From JACJWR01 sp044326505 (lineage in GTDB: Bacteria > Actinomycetota > Actinomycetes > S36-B12 > UBA10799): a stretch of DNA of 11,675 nucleotides. Of the stretch, positions 1 to 6,975 are shown in pieces. Both the position numbers and the translations under genes were made by a program. The notes under the pieces are model-generated. The model worked only from the letters and a program-made list of their open reading frames with translations. It had not been told where the DNA came from and searched no databases. Within the stretch, counting starts at the first letter, position 1; every line of letters starts with the position of its first letter. The stretch is from NCBI GenBank assembly GCA_044326505.1, contig JBIRBF010000081.1:1-11675 (forward strand). Reading direction: 5' to 3'.

Positions 1-525
1 CACCTCGGGGTGGAACTGCACACCGGCCAGCCTGCGCTCGGAATCCTCGAAGGCGGCCACGGGTGCGCCCGCGGTGACGGCGGTGACGGTGAAGCCAGCT
101 GGCGCGCGCGTGACTGCATCGCCATGCGACATCCACACCTGCTGCTGCGCCGGCAGGTCGGCGAACAAGGCGCCGGGGTCGCCGACGGTCAGCTCAGTCG
201 CGCCGTATTCACGCGAACCAGTGCGATCAACCTGCCCGCCGAGGGCGTCGGCCATCGCCTGGAAGCCGTAGCAGATGCCCAACACTGGAACACCGGCCTC
301 GAAAAGTGCCGGGTCCACCGCCGGCGCTCCTTCGGCGTACACGCTGGCGGGCCCGCCGGACAGCACGATGGCGGCCGGCTGCTTGGCCAGCATCTCGTGC
401 ACCGCCATGGTGTGCGGGACGATCTCGGAGTACACCGAAGCCTCGCGGACGCGCCGGGCGATGAGCTGGGCGTACTGCGCACCGAAATCGACGACGAGGA
501 CGGGGCGCTGGAGGGAGTCAGCCAT
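1..525 (-). CDS. guaA: GMP synthase (glutamine-hydrolysing), N-terminal amidotransferase domain, partial
   Basis: GuaA converts XMP to GMP in the cytosol using ATP and ammonia released from glutamine. The 175 codons present are almost exactly the class I glutamine amidotransferase domain. It opens with VLVVDFGAQYAQLIARRVRE (residues 9-28), followed by LSGGPASVY (55-63) and the nucleophile-elbow motif GICYG with Cys85. It ends at the window edge in FHPEV, supplying His172 and Glu174 of the Cys-His-Glu triad. The ATP-pyrophosphatase and dimerisation domains lie outside the window, so the gene is cut by the window and not broken. The ATG at 523-525 gives the normal GuaA N-terminus; no clear Shine-Dalgarno precedes it, but a -10-like TAGAGT lies 8 bases upstream. 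It is the last gene of the minus-strand run, 197 bases after choD, and shares a pathway with guaB2 further upstream. Family assignment is secure. Confidence 0.96.
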   Translation of the reverse strand, partial: MADSLQRPVLVVDFGAQYAQLIARRVREASVYSEIVPHTMAVHEMLAKQPAAIVLSGGPASVYAEGAPAVDPALFEAGVPVLGICYGFQAMADALGGQVDRTGSREYGATELTVGDPGALFADLPAQQQVWMSHGDAVTRAPAGFTVTAVTAGAPVAAFEDSERRLAGVQFHPEV

Positions 526-533
526 AGCACGAG

Positions 534-539
534 ACTCTA
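534..539 (-). promoter_or_regulatory. Candidate -10 element of guaA (possible leaderless start)
   Basis: On the minus strand the hexamer TAGAGT (pattern TAnnnT) lies 8 bases before the guaA ATG. Transcription would then start at or within a couple of bases of the start codon. I see no good TTGACA-like -35 at 16-19 bases. The call rests on position and on the similar arrangement before other genes here. Confidence 0.3.
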
Positions 540-612
540 GCGAGCGCTCGGGGTTGACCTTCACGGTGCTGATCGATGGGTGGCTGCCCAACTGCATGAG
601 GGTCCCCCGGCC

Positions 613-678
613 GTTTGCGCCACCTGGGGCGGTCTGCGCCACGTGGACGTGGCGCAGACAACCTCACGTGGCGCAAAC
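613..678. repeat. Nested perfect inverted repeats in the choD-guaA gap
   Basis: An inner pair, GTCTGCGCCACGT (632-644) and ACGTGGCGCAGAC (647-659), is a perfect 13-base inverted repeat separated by 2 bases. An outer pair, GTTTGCGCCAC (613-623) and GTGGCGCAAAC (668-678), is a perfect 11-base inverted repeat around it. The core TGCGCCAC thus occurs four times, twice in each orientation (616-623, 635-642, 649-656, 668-675). It lies downstream of the choD stop and upstream of the guaA start. No T-run follows on either strand, so a classic intrinsic terminator is not supported. It could be a dispersed palindromic element, a paired operator, or an RNA hairpin acting as an RNA 3' end or in Rho-type termination. 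A separate 12-base palindrome, CGTCCGCGGACG, follows at 680-691. Confidence 0.8.
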
Positions 679-722
679 GCGTCCGCGGACGGCTGTGCCG
701 GGGTCGCGGGCCTGTCGCTGGG

Positions 723-2435
723 TTAGCTCCGCACCTTCGGCATCCCGAGGGCCACTGGCAGCCGCCAGGCAGCTGGCGCATCAGCCGGTACTACGGGTCG
801 CCGGGGCTGCACAGCGGGCAGCCGCCGGTAGTCCTGACCCTGGGTCGGGCGCGGATCGGCCTCACCCTTGTTGGGCCACATAGCCAGCGCCCGCTCGGCC
901 TGCGCGGTAATCGTCAGCGACGGGTTCACTCCCAGGTTCGCCGTGATGGCAGCACCATCCACCACGTGCAGCGTCGGGTATCCATGCACGCGCTGGTAGG
1001 GATCGATGACACCCCGGTCGGGCGTTTCGGAGATCACCGCACCACCCACGAAGTGCGCCGTCATGGGCGCGTTCAGCGGCTCGCCGATGTTGCCGCCCGG
1101 AATACCGCCGATGACCTTGGCCAACCTGCGCACGGCCTCGTTGGCGACCGGAATGTAGGTGGGGTTGGGCTCGCCCTCGCCCTGCTTGCTGGTCAACTTG
1201 ATCCGACCGGTGAGGGTCTTCTTGCCCGACACGGTCACCGAGTTGTCCAAGTTCTGCATCACGAGCGCGATCACGCCTCGCTCGGACCATTTGCGCACGT
1301 TGGCGCCCTTGATCGCGGACTTGGGGTCCTTGGCCATCGTCTTGAGCCACGTCTTCCACCGGGGCACTCCGGGCTCCTCGTCGGTGAGGACGGTCTGGAG
1401 CATGCCCATGGAGTTGGAGCCCTTGCCGTAGCGGCACGGCTCGATGTGCGTGTGCGGCTCCGGGTGGAAGCTCGATGTGATCGCCACGCCTTCGGTGTAG
1501 TCCTCGCCGGTGGTGGCCCCGACGGCGCCGACGAGCGACTCGGAGTTGGTGCGCGAGAGGTAGCCCAGCCGGTCGGAGATCTTAGGCAGCACACCGGTGA
1601 CCTTCATCCGGTGCAGCAGCTTCTGGGTGCTGTACGTGCCGGCGGCGATGATGACCTGGTCGGCGGTGAACTCACGCCGCGGTCCGGGGCGGCCGGTGCG
1701 CTTGGTCACCACCCGCCACGGGCCACCATCCGCGCCGGGGTTGACGCTGGTCACCATGGTCAGCGGAAATACCTCGGCCCCGGCCTGCTCGGCTAGTCCG
1801 AGGTAGTTCTTGGGCAGCGTGTTCTTGGCGTTGTGGCGGCAGCCGGTCATGCATTCACCGCACTCGATGCAGCCGTTGCGCTCCGGACCGACGCCGCCGA
1901 AGTACGGGTCCTCGCTGGTCACCCCGGCGCCTTGGCCGAAGAACACCCCGACCGGGGTGAGGGTGAAGGTGTCGCCCACACCCATCTCGTCTGCGACTTG
2001 CTTCATGGCACGGTCGGCCGGCGTCATGGTCGGGTTCTGCACGACGCCCAGCATGCGCGTGGCCTGGTCGTAGTAGGGCGAGAGCTCGTCGAACCAGTCT
2101 GTGATGTGTCGCCAGTGCTTGTCCTCGAAGAAGGGCTTCTTGGGCACGTAGAGCGTGTTGGCATAGACCAGCGAGCCGCCGCCCACACCCGCCCCGGCGA
2201 GCACCATGACGTTGCTCAGCAGGTGGATGCGCTGGATGCCCGTGAGCCCCAGCGCGGGTGCCCAGAGGAACTTGCGCAGCCGCCAGGAGGTCTTCGGGAA
2301 GTCTCCGTCGGTAAACCGACGCCCGGCCTCGAGTACCGCGACGCGGTAGCCCTTCTCGACCAGCCGCAGGGCCGCTACCGAACCGCCGAACCCGGAACCG
2401 ACGATGACGACGTCGTAATGACCTTCGTTCTGCAT
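723..2435 (-). CDS. choD: ChoD-type GMC family FAD-dependent oxidoreductase (putative cholesterol oxidase)
   Basis: This 570-residue protein matches my recollection of mycobacterial ChoD (578 aa) along most of its length. Visible features are the N-terminal FAD dinucleotide fold VIVGSGFGGS (residues 10-19), the GMC glycine-rich stretch LAGAGVGGGS (79-88), and a four-cysteine group C189-x2-C192-x2-C195-x3-C199. The C-terminal end contains HFVGGAVI and TANLGVNPS, where His461 and Asn500 fit the catalytic His/Asn positions of GMC sterol oxidases. Family members oxidise 3-beta-hydroxysteroids or other alcohols with FAD. The true substrate of ChoD proteins is unsettled, so steroid specificity is inference. 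An upstream GTG at 2507 would overlap gabD2; the ATG at 2433-2435 with GAGAGG 9 bases before it is preferred. It starts 14 bases after the gabD2 stop, implying cotranscription. Confidence 0.88.
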   Translation of the reverse strand: MQNEGHYDVVIVGSGFGGSVAALRLVEKGYRVAVLEAGRRFTDGDFPKTSWRLRKFLWAPALGLTGIQRIHLLSNVMVLAGAGVGGGSLVYANTLYVPKKPFFEDKHWRHITDWFDELSPYYDQATRMLGVVQNPTMTPADRAMKQVADEMGVGDTFTLTPVGVFFGQGAGVTSEDPYFGGVGPERNGCIECGECMTGCRHNAKNTLPKNYLGLAEQAGAEVFPLTMVTSVNPGADGGPWRVVTKRTGRPGPRREFTADQVIIAAGTYSTQKLLHRMKVTGVLPKISDRLGYLSRTNSESLVGAVGATTGEDYTEGVAITSSFHPEPHTHIEPCRYGKGSNSMGMLQTVLTDEEPGVPRWKTWLKTMAKDPKSAIKGANVRKWSERGVIALVMQNLDNSVTVSGKKTLTGRIKLTSKQGEGEPNPTYIPVANEAVRRLAKVIGGIPGGNIGEPLNAPMTAHFVGGAVISETPDRGVIDPYQRVHGYPTLHVVDGAAITANLGVNPSLTITAQAERALAMWPNKGEADPRPTQGQDYRRLPAVQPRRPVVPADAPAAWRLPVALGMPKVRS

Positions 2436-2444
2436 CTGCGCAAG

Positions 2445-2450
2445 CCTCTC
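2445..2450 (-). promoter_or_regulatory. Ribosome binding site of choD, fixing its start
   Basis: GAGAGG on the minus strand lies 9 bases before the ATG at 2435 and overlaps the first base of the gabD2 stop codon. It supports the shorter choD start over the GTG at 2507 and suggests that ribosomes finishing gabD2 can pass to choD. Confidence 0.6.
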
Positions 2451-4045
2451 TACTTCATACCGAGTCGACGCATAATCGCGACGGACGTGATCAAACCTTC
2501 GCCCCACATTTTGTCCGAGATCCCGTCCGGCCGAGTGAAGCCTTGAATCCGCTGGGCCGCCACGTTCTTGATCTCGGTGTATTTGAGCAGGCCCTCCTTG
2601 CCATGCCGGCGCCCGAGCCCCGAGGCCCGGAAACCGCCCATGGGCGCATCGACGCTCGCCCAGGCTGCCCCGTAGCCCTCGTTGATGTTGACCGTTCCGG
2701 CATGCAGCTCACGGGCGATCTCGCGCCCACGCTTGAGCGAGCCCACCAACACCGATGCGTTGAGGCCGTACTCGGTGTTGTTAGCCCGCTCGATCGCCTC
2801 ATCCACCGAGTCCACGCGGTAGACGCTCACCACGGGCCCGAAGGTCTCTGTGAAACTCAGGATCATGTCGCGGGTGACATCGGCGAGGATGGTGGGCTCG
2901 TAGAAGAAGGGTCCGACGTCGGGGCGCGCCTTGCCGCCGGAGAGCACCCTGGCACCTTGTGCCACTGCATCGTCGACATGTTCGGCAACACGGACCAACT
3001 GCTTTGCCGAAATCAGCGACCCCACGTCTGCGCCCCAGCCGATTCCCGCCTGCAGGTTCAACGCATTCGTGCGCCGCACGAACGCGGACACGAACTCGTC
3101 GAACACATCGGTGTGGATATAGATGCGCTCCATCGAGATGCACAACTGCCCCGTGTTGGAGAAGCTGGCCGCCACGGCGATCTTGGCTGCACGTTCGACG
3201 TTCACATCGGGGTCAACGATCATGGCGTTCTTGCCGCCCAGCTCCATGGAGCACCCGATCAAGCGCTCACCGCAGCGAGCCGCCACCTGCCGCCCGACGG
3301 CGGTGGACCCGGTGAACATCACGTAGTCGGCACGGTCGATCACCATCGGTCCGATCTCGGACCCCTCACCGCTGACGACCTTCAGCACACCCTCCGGCAG
3401 CCCCGCCTCAAGCATCTGCTCCACCACCCACAAAGCGGTGAACATCGTCTGAGCGTCGGGCTTGAGCACCACCGCGTTGCCGGCCACGAGGGCGGCGATG
3501 GCATCGGTGATCGCCAGCGTGAGCGGGTAGTTCCACGGCGAGATGAAGCCCACCACGCCCATGGGCACGTGGTGCACCTTGGCCGCGGTCAACACCGGGA
3601 TGGCTCCACGGCGCCTGTTGCTCGCCAGGGCCTTCTCGGCCGTGCGGGCGTAGTAGCGGGCCGTGATGAGGACGTCGCCGAGCTCCTCCGCCGCCGATCC
3701 CCGGGCCTTGCCGGTTTCGAGCTGGACGATGTCGAGACCCTGCGCACGTCGGGCGTAGACCAGGTCGTGGAAGCGCAGCAGAACCCGACACCGCTCCTTG
3801 ATCGGGGTGGCGGCCCAAGCGGCCTGGTGATGCCTGGCGATGCGGAACGCCTCGTCCACGTCGGCCTCCGACGACACCGGCACGGCAGGCAGCGGCGAGG
3901 CGTCGAAAGGTGCCGTGCCCACGCTCACGCCACCCCCGCCGGAGGCAATCACCCGCGACCGCAGCAGGCGGACGAGTTCCGCCGACATCACTGTGTCGGC
4001 AAGGGGGGTGCTGGTCTCGGGGGCGGTGTCCACTTCAGCGGTCAT
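2450..4045 (-). CDS. gabD2: Succinate-semialdehyde dehydrogenase [NAD(P)+], GabD2-type
   Basis: An aldehyde dehydrogenase superfamily member that likely oxidises succinate semialdehyde to succinate in the cytosol. The 531-residue sequence resembles M. tuberculosis GabD2 (about 518 aa) throughout. The catalytic set is intact: Asn172 in SPWNYPLTL, general base Glu268 in MELGGKN, and nucleophile Cys302 in GQLCISMERIY. Other family signatures are LKPDAQT, FTGSTAVGR and ETFGPVVSVYRV. I chose the ATG at 4043-4045 because a -35/-10-like pair with the -10 six bases before it would exclude the in-frame GTG at 4075. The N-terminal 20 or so residues are Thr/Ala/Pro-rich and probably non-conserved. A 67-base gap separates it from glpD, and choD follows 14 bases downstream. 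Exact aldehyde substrate is inferred from family resemblance; another semialdehyde is possible. Confidence 0.87.
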   Translation of the reverse strand: MTAEVDTAPETSTPLADTVMSAELVRLLRSRVIASGGGGVSVGTAPFDASPLPAVPVSSEADVDEAFRIARHHQAAWAATPIKERCRVLLRFHDLVYARRAQGLDIVQLETGKARGSAAEELGDVLITARYYARTAEKALASNRRRGAIPVLTAAKVHHVPMGVVGFISPWNYPLTLAITDAIAALVAGNAVVLKPDAQTMFTALWVVEQMLEAGLPEGVLKVVSGEGSEIGPMVIDRADYVMFTGSTAVGRQVAARCGERLIGCSMELGGKNAMIVDPDVNVERAAKIAVAASFSNTGQLCISMERIYIHTDVFDEFVSAFVRRTNALNLQAGIGWGADVGSLISAKQLVRVAEHVDDAVAQGARVLSGGKARPDVGPFFYEPTILADVTRDMILSFTETFGPVVSVYRVDSVDEAIERANNTEYGLNASVLVGSLKRGREIARELHAGTVNINEGYGAAWASVDAPMGGFRASGLGRRHGKEGLLKYTEIKNVAAQRIQGFTRPDGISDKMWGEGLITSVAIMRRLGMK

Positions 4046-4051
4046 GTGGGC

Positions 4052-4080
4052 AGGGTAAGCCGTCAATGGCCCCACGTCAC
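4052..4080 (-). promoter_or_regulatory. Candidate promoter of gabD2 (leaderless)
   Basis: Minus-strand GTGACG (4075-4080, four of six matches to TTGACA) is followed after 17 bases by TACCCT (4052-4057), and the gabD2 ATG begins 6 bases later. That geometry places the transcription start on the A of the ATG. No Shine-Dalgarno sequence is present. It suggests gabD2-choD can be expressed independently of the genes upstream. Confidence 0.42.
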
Positions 4081-4112
4081 GTCCCGGGCGGCGGCGGATC
4101 TTCGGGTCGTGC

Positions 4113-5810
4113 TCAGGCGGAGCCGGCCAGCATCGGTGGCATCACGACACGCTCCCGCGTCATGAGTTCGTCCAGGTCAGCCGCGAATTTGTCCGGGCCC
4201 CAGCCGAACTGGCACGCCAGCACCTCCTGCAGTCCCTCGGCGGCACTGCGGCCCCCATCACGGGACTCCATGGCTGTGCGCGTGCGTCGCACGAGGATGT
4301 CCGACAGCGACCTAGCGCCCTCGTTGCGCACGGCCAGGACGGCCTCCGCCTGCAGGTAGGACAACTCGCCGTTGAGCGTCCGGGCCAGCGCGGGGTGCTC
4401 GTAGAGCAGTTCCAGCACGTCGTCGATGCGGTCGCCGTGGCGGTGCAGTAGCCCGGTCATGACCGGTGGGGCCACATCGAGCTCTCGGGCCAGGGAGTCC
4501 CGGTCCGCCCAACGGCGGGCGAACCCGGCGGCCCCCACCAGGGGGATCTCGGCGGTAGTGCTGGCCGGCACCTCGTCGTCCACCAGGGCAGCGCGATCGG
4601 CGACGGCGGCATCGATGACATCGGCGGCCATCACGCGGTACGTCGTGTACTTGCCGCCAGCGATCAGCACCAGCCCAGGACGCGGGCTGAGCACCGCATG
4701 CTCGCGTGATATCGCCGTGGTGGCCGAGGACGCCCCCGCGTCGAGTTCGAGCAGCGGGCGCAGACCGGCGTAGACGCCGATGACGTCGCGCGCGGTCATC
4801 GGTGTGGCGAGCCACTTGTTGGCCTGATCGATCAGGTAGGCCACATCCTCATCGGTGGCGCCCGGCTCGGCGTAGTCACCGCCATAGTCGGTATCGGTAG
4901 TACCGATCAGCCAGTTGTTGCCCCAGGGCAGCAGGAACAGCACGCTCGCGGCGGTCCGCGCGATGAGCGCCGTCGCCGACGGGAATACCGAACGGGGAAC
5001 GATCAGGTGCACGCCCTTGCTCTGGCGGACGCGCGCGCCGTAGCCGGACTCGTCGCCGAGCAGGGCGACGACATCGTCGCTCCAGACTCCCGCGGCGCTT
5101 GCCACGACGCGGGCATGGACGTCGAACGTGGTGCCCGCCGAAAGGTCGCGCACCTTCGCGCCGCGGACGCGCCCGTCGGATTCCAGGAAGCCCACGGCCT
5201 CGGCGTCCGTGACGATGTGGGCGCCGTGGGCGGCTGCCGTGCGGGCGGTCGCCACGGTGTGGCGGGCATCGTCGATCTGGGCATCGTGGAACCGCACCGC
5301 GCTGACGTAGGCATCCGGCTTGAGCCCCGGGGACAGGCCAAAGACCTTCTCGCGGGACAGCGAGCGCGGCCGAGGCATCGTGCCGCCGTAGGCGCCCACG
5401 CGGCTGAGCAGGTCGTACAGGGCCACCCCGGCGCCCATGTAGGGCCGCTCCCAGCCGCGCCGGGTGACCGGCAGCAGGAAGGGCACCGGATGCACCAGGT
5501 GGGGCGCCAGCCGGTCGAGTAGCAGTCCGCGCTCGGTGAGCGCCTCGTGCACGAGCGAGAACTCCATCTGCTCGAGGTAGCGCAGCCCGCCGTGGGCCAG
5601 TCGGCTCGAACGGCTCGACGTTCCGGAAGCAAGGTCGCGGCGCTCCACCAGCGCCACCGTCAAGCCCCGCGCCGCAGCGTCCAGCGCCGCTCCGGCCCCC
5701 ACCACCCCGCCGCCGATGATCAGGACGTCCAGCGGTCGCTCGGCCGTCGTGCCACGCAGCGCCGCCAGACCTTGCGCGCGACTGTCGTCGTTGAGTCGAT
5801 CGTCCCTCAC
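4113..5810 (-). CDS. glpD: Aerobic glycerol-3-phosphate dehydrogenase (FAD-dependent)
   Basis: GlpD oxidises sn-glycerol-3-phosphate to dihydroxyacetone phosphate and passes electrons to the quinone pool from the inner face of the membrane. The 565-residue length is normal for the family. Residues 28-56 form the FAD-binding Rossmann fold with GGGVVGAG (33-40), followed by the signature SGTSSRSSRLAHGGLRYLE (62-80). GTTDTDYGGD (303-312) and GGKYTTYRVMAADVID (385-400) are further family signatures, and residues from about 400 form the helical C-terminal cap domain. The start used is the GTG at 5808-5810; it follows a four-codon ATG frame whose TGA overlaps it. It lies 21 bases downstream of guaB3. 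No glycerol kinase or facilitator gene is present in the window, so its neighbours are redox enzymes and purine genes, not a glp operon. Confidence 0.94.
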   Translation of the reverse strand: MRDDRLNDDSRAQGLAALRGTTAERPLDVLIIGGGVVGAGAALDAAARGLTVALVERRDLASGTSSRSSRLAHGGLRYLEQMEFSLVHEALTERGLLLDRLAPHLVHPVPFLLPVTRRGWERPYMGAGVALYDLLSRVGAYGGTMPRPRSLSREKVFGLSPGLKPDAYVSAVRFHDAQIDDARHTVATARTAAAHGAHIVTDAEAVGFLESDGRVRGAKVRDLSAGTTFDVHARVVASAAGVWSDDVVALLGDESGYGARVRQSKGVHLIVPRSVFPSATALIARTAASVLFLLPWGNNWLIGTTDTDYGGDYAEPGATDEDVAYLIDQANKWLATPMTARDVIGVYAGLRPLLELDAGASSATTAISREHAVLSPRPGLVLIAGGKYTTYRVMAADVIDAAVADRAALVDDEVPASTTAEIPLVGAAGFARRWADRDSLARELDVAPPVMTGLLHRHGDRIDDVLELLYEHPALARTLNGELSYLQAEAVLAVRNEGARSLSDILVRRTRTAMESRDGGRSAAEGLQEVLACQFGWGPDKFAADLDELMTRERVVMPPMLAGSA

Positions 5811-5834
5811 GCGTCCCTCATTCCCGCGAGATTA
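5807..5834 (-). promoter_or_regulatory. glpD start region: -10-like box, micro-ORF and 11-base tandem duplication
   Basis: On the minus strand TAATCT (5829-5834), which contains the guaB3 stop codon, lies 7 bases before an ATG (5819-5821). That ATG opens a four-codon frame (Met-Arg-Asp-Ala) whose TGA (5807-5809) overlaps the glpD GTG as GTGA. The two start regions, ATGAGGGACGC and GTGAGGGACGA, are near-identical 11-base tandem copies. Either the micro-ORF couples ribosomes into glpD, or this is an incidental duplication that shifted the start. Confidence 0.35.
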
Positions 5835-6950
5835 TCGGGCGCTGCCGCCGACCACGACGTCCACCCGCTGGAACTCCTTGAGGTCCGCGTAGCCGCAGGT
5901 GGCGACCGCCCGCCGAAGGGCGCCGGCGATGTTCATCAGACCGCTGGCGACCGTCGAGGGCCCCACCAGAATCTCGGCCAGGGTGCCGCTTGTGCCAAGC
6001 TCGACGATCTCGCCGCGAGGAAGCGTCGGGTGAACCGCCTCCATGCCCCAGTGCCGCCCCGCCCCCGGCGCCTCGTCAGCCCGAGCGAGCATGGAGCCCA
6101 CCATCACCGCGTCCGCACCGCAAGCCACGGCCTTGACGATATCGCCGGTGCGGCCCATGCCGCCGTCCGCGATTACGTGCACGTACCGCCCGCCGGACTC
6201 GTCCAGATACGCGGTCCTGGCAGCGGCCACCTCGGCGATGGCGGTGGCCATTGGCACCCGCACGCCCAGCACCTGGTGGGTGGTGTGCGCGGCGCCGCCA
6301 CCGAAGCCCACCAGCACCCCGGCCGCGCCGGCCCGCATCAGGTGCAGGGCGGCCGCCTTGGTGACCACACCGCCCACGACCACCGGGACCTCGAGTTCGT
6401 AGATGAACCGCTTAAGGTTCAAGGGCGCGCCGCTGCTGGTGACGTGTTCCGCGCTCACGGTGGTGCCGCGGATGACGAACACGTCCATACCGGCGTCGGT
6501 CACCACTCCGGCGTACTGCTCGGCCAACTGCGGCGACAGAGCGCCGGCGACGGTGATGCCAAGGTCGCGCAGCTGTCGGATCCGCGTGCCCATGAGCTCG
6601 CCGGAGATCGGCTCGCTGTACAGCTGCTGCATGCGCGCCAAAGCGGCGCCGGGAGCCATTCGACCCAGGTCTCGCAGATGCGCTTCGGGATCGGGGAAGC
6701 GTGTCCAGAGTCCCTCGAGGTTGAGCACCGCGAGCGCGCCGAGCCGGCTGATCTCGGCGGCCGTGGCGGGCGACACGACCGAGTCCGACGGGGCGGCCAC
6801 CACCGGGAGGTCGAACGAATAGGCATCGAGCCGCCACGCCGTCGAGCACTCGCGCGGATCGCGCGTACGCCGGCTCGGCGCGATGGCGACGTCGTCGAGC
6901 GAGTAGGCGACTTGGCCGCGCTTGTTCGGTCCGATCTCCACGTCTGTCAC
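5832..6950 (-). CDS. guaB3: GuaB3 family IMP dehydrogenase-related protein
   Basis: A 372-residue IMPDH/GMP reductase-type TIM barrel without CBS domains, close in length and sequence to mycobacterial GuaB3 (about 375 aa). Matching blocks include PSRRTR (25-30), EPLNLK-like APLNLKRFIYELEVPVV (175-191), ALHLMRAGAAGVLVGFG (201-217), VPMATAIA, GGRYVHVIADGGMGRTGDI and GYADLKEFQRV near the end. The loop that carries the catalytic cysteine in IMPDH (GSICTT) reads GAAHTTHQVLGV, so His222 replaces cysteine. Canonical IMP dehydrogenase chemistry is therefore doubtful; a regulatory or altered activity is inferred. The GTG at 6948-6950 gives the conserved short N-terminus; longer in-frame starts up to 7328 would run into guaB2. 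It begins 25 bases after the guaB2 stop and precedes glpD. Confidence 0.92.
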   Translation of the reverse strand: MTDVEIGPNKRGQVAYSLDDVAIAPSRRTRDPRECSTAWRLDAYSFDLPVVAAPSDSVVSPATAAEISRLGALAVLNLEGLWTRFPDPEAHLRDLGRMAPGAALARMQQLYSEPISGELMGTRIRQLRDLGITVAGALSPQLAEQYAGVVTDAGMDVFVIRGTTVSAEHVTSSGAPLNLKRFIYELEVPVVVGGVVTKAAALHLMRAGAAGVLVGFGGGAAHTTHQVLGVRVPMATAIAEVAAARTAYLDESGGRYVHVIADGGMGRTGDIVKAVACGADAVMVGSMLARADEAPGAGRHWGMEAVHPTLPRGEIVELGTSGTLAEILVGPSTVASGLMNIAGALRRAVATCGYADLKEFQRVDVVVGGSAR

Positions 6951-6957
6951 GCGGGGA

Positions 6958-6963
6958 AGCCTA
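6958..6963 (-). promoter_or_regulatory. Candidate -10 element of guaB3 (possible leaderless start)
   Basis: Minus-strand TAGGCT (TAnnnT) lies 7 bases before the guaB3 GTG, in the 25-base gap after guaB2. No Shine-Dalgarno-like purine run is nearby and no clear -35 is seen. It would allow guaB3 expression apart from guaB2, in addition to readthrough. Confidence 0.3.
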
Positions 6964-6975
6964 CGCCGACCGGCC

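Noticed and set aside
613..691. Rho-independent terminator or guanine-related riboswitch between choD and guaA
   Set aside because: The hairpins are strong but no T-tract follows on either strand, and no conserved purine or ZTP riboswitch core is recognisable.
2436..2507. Upstream GTG start of choD at 2507
   Set aside because: It would overlap the end of gabD2 by 58 bases; the ATG at 2435 has a good Shine-Dalgarno and gives the usual ChoD N-terminus.
615..4165. Long plus-strand open frames (for example 615-1796 and 2543-4165)
   Set aside because: They run antisense to choD and gabD2, their translations are Arg/His/Gly/Pro-rich with no recognisable motif, and they are typical shadows in high-GC coding DNA.
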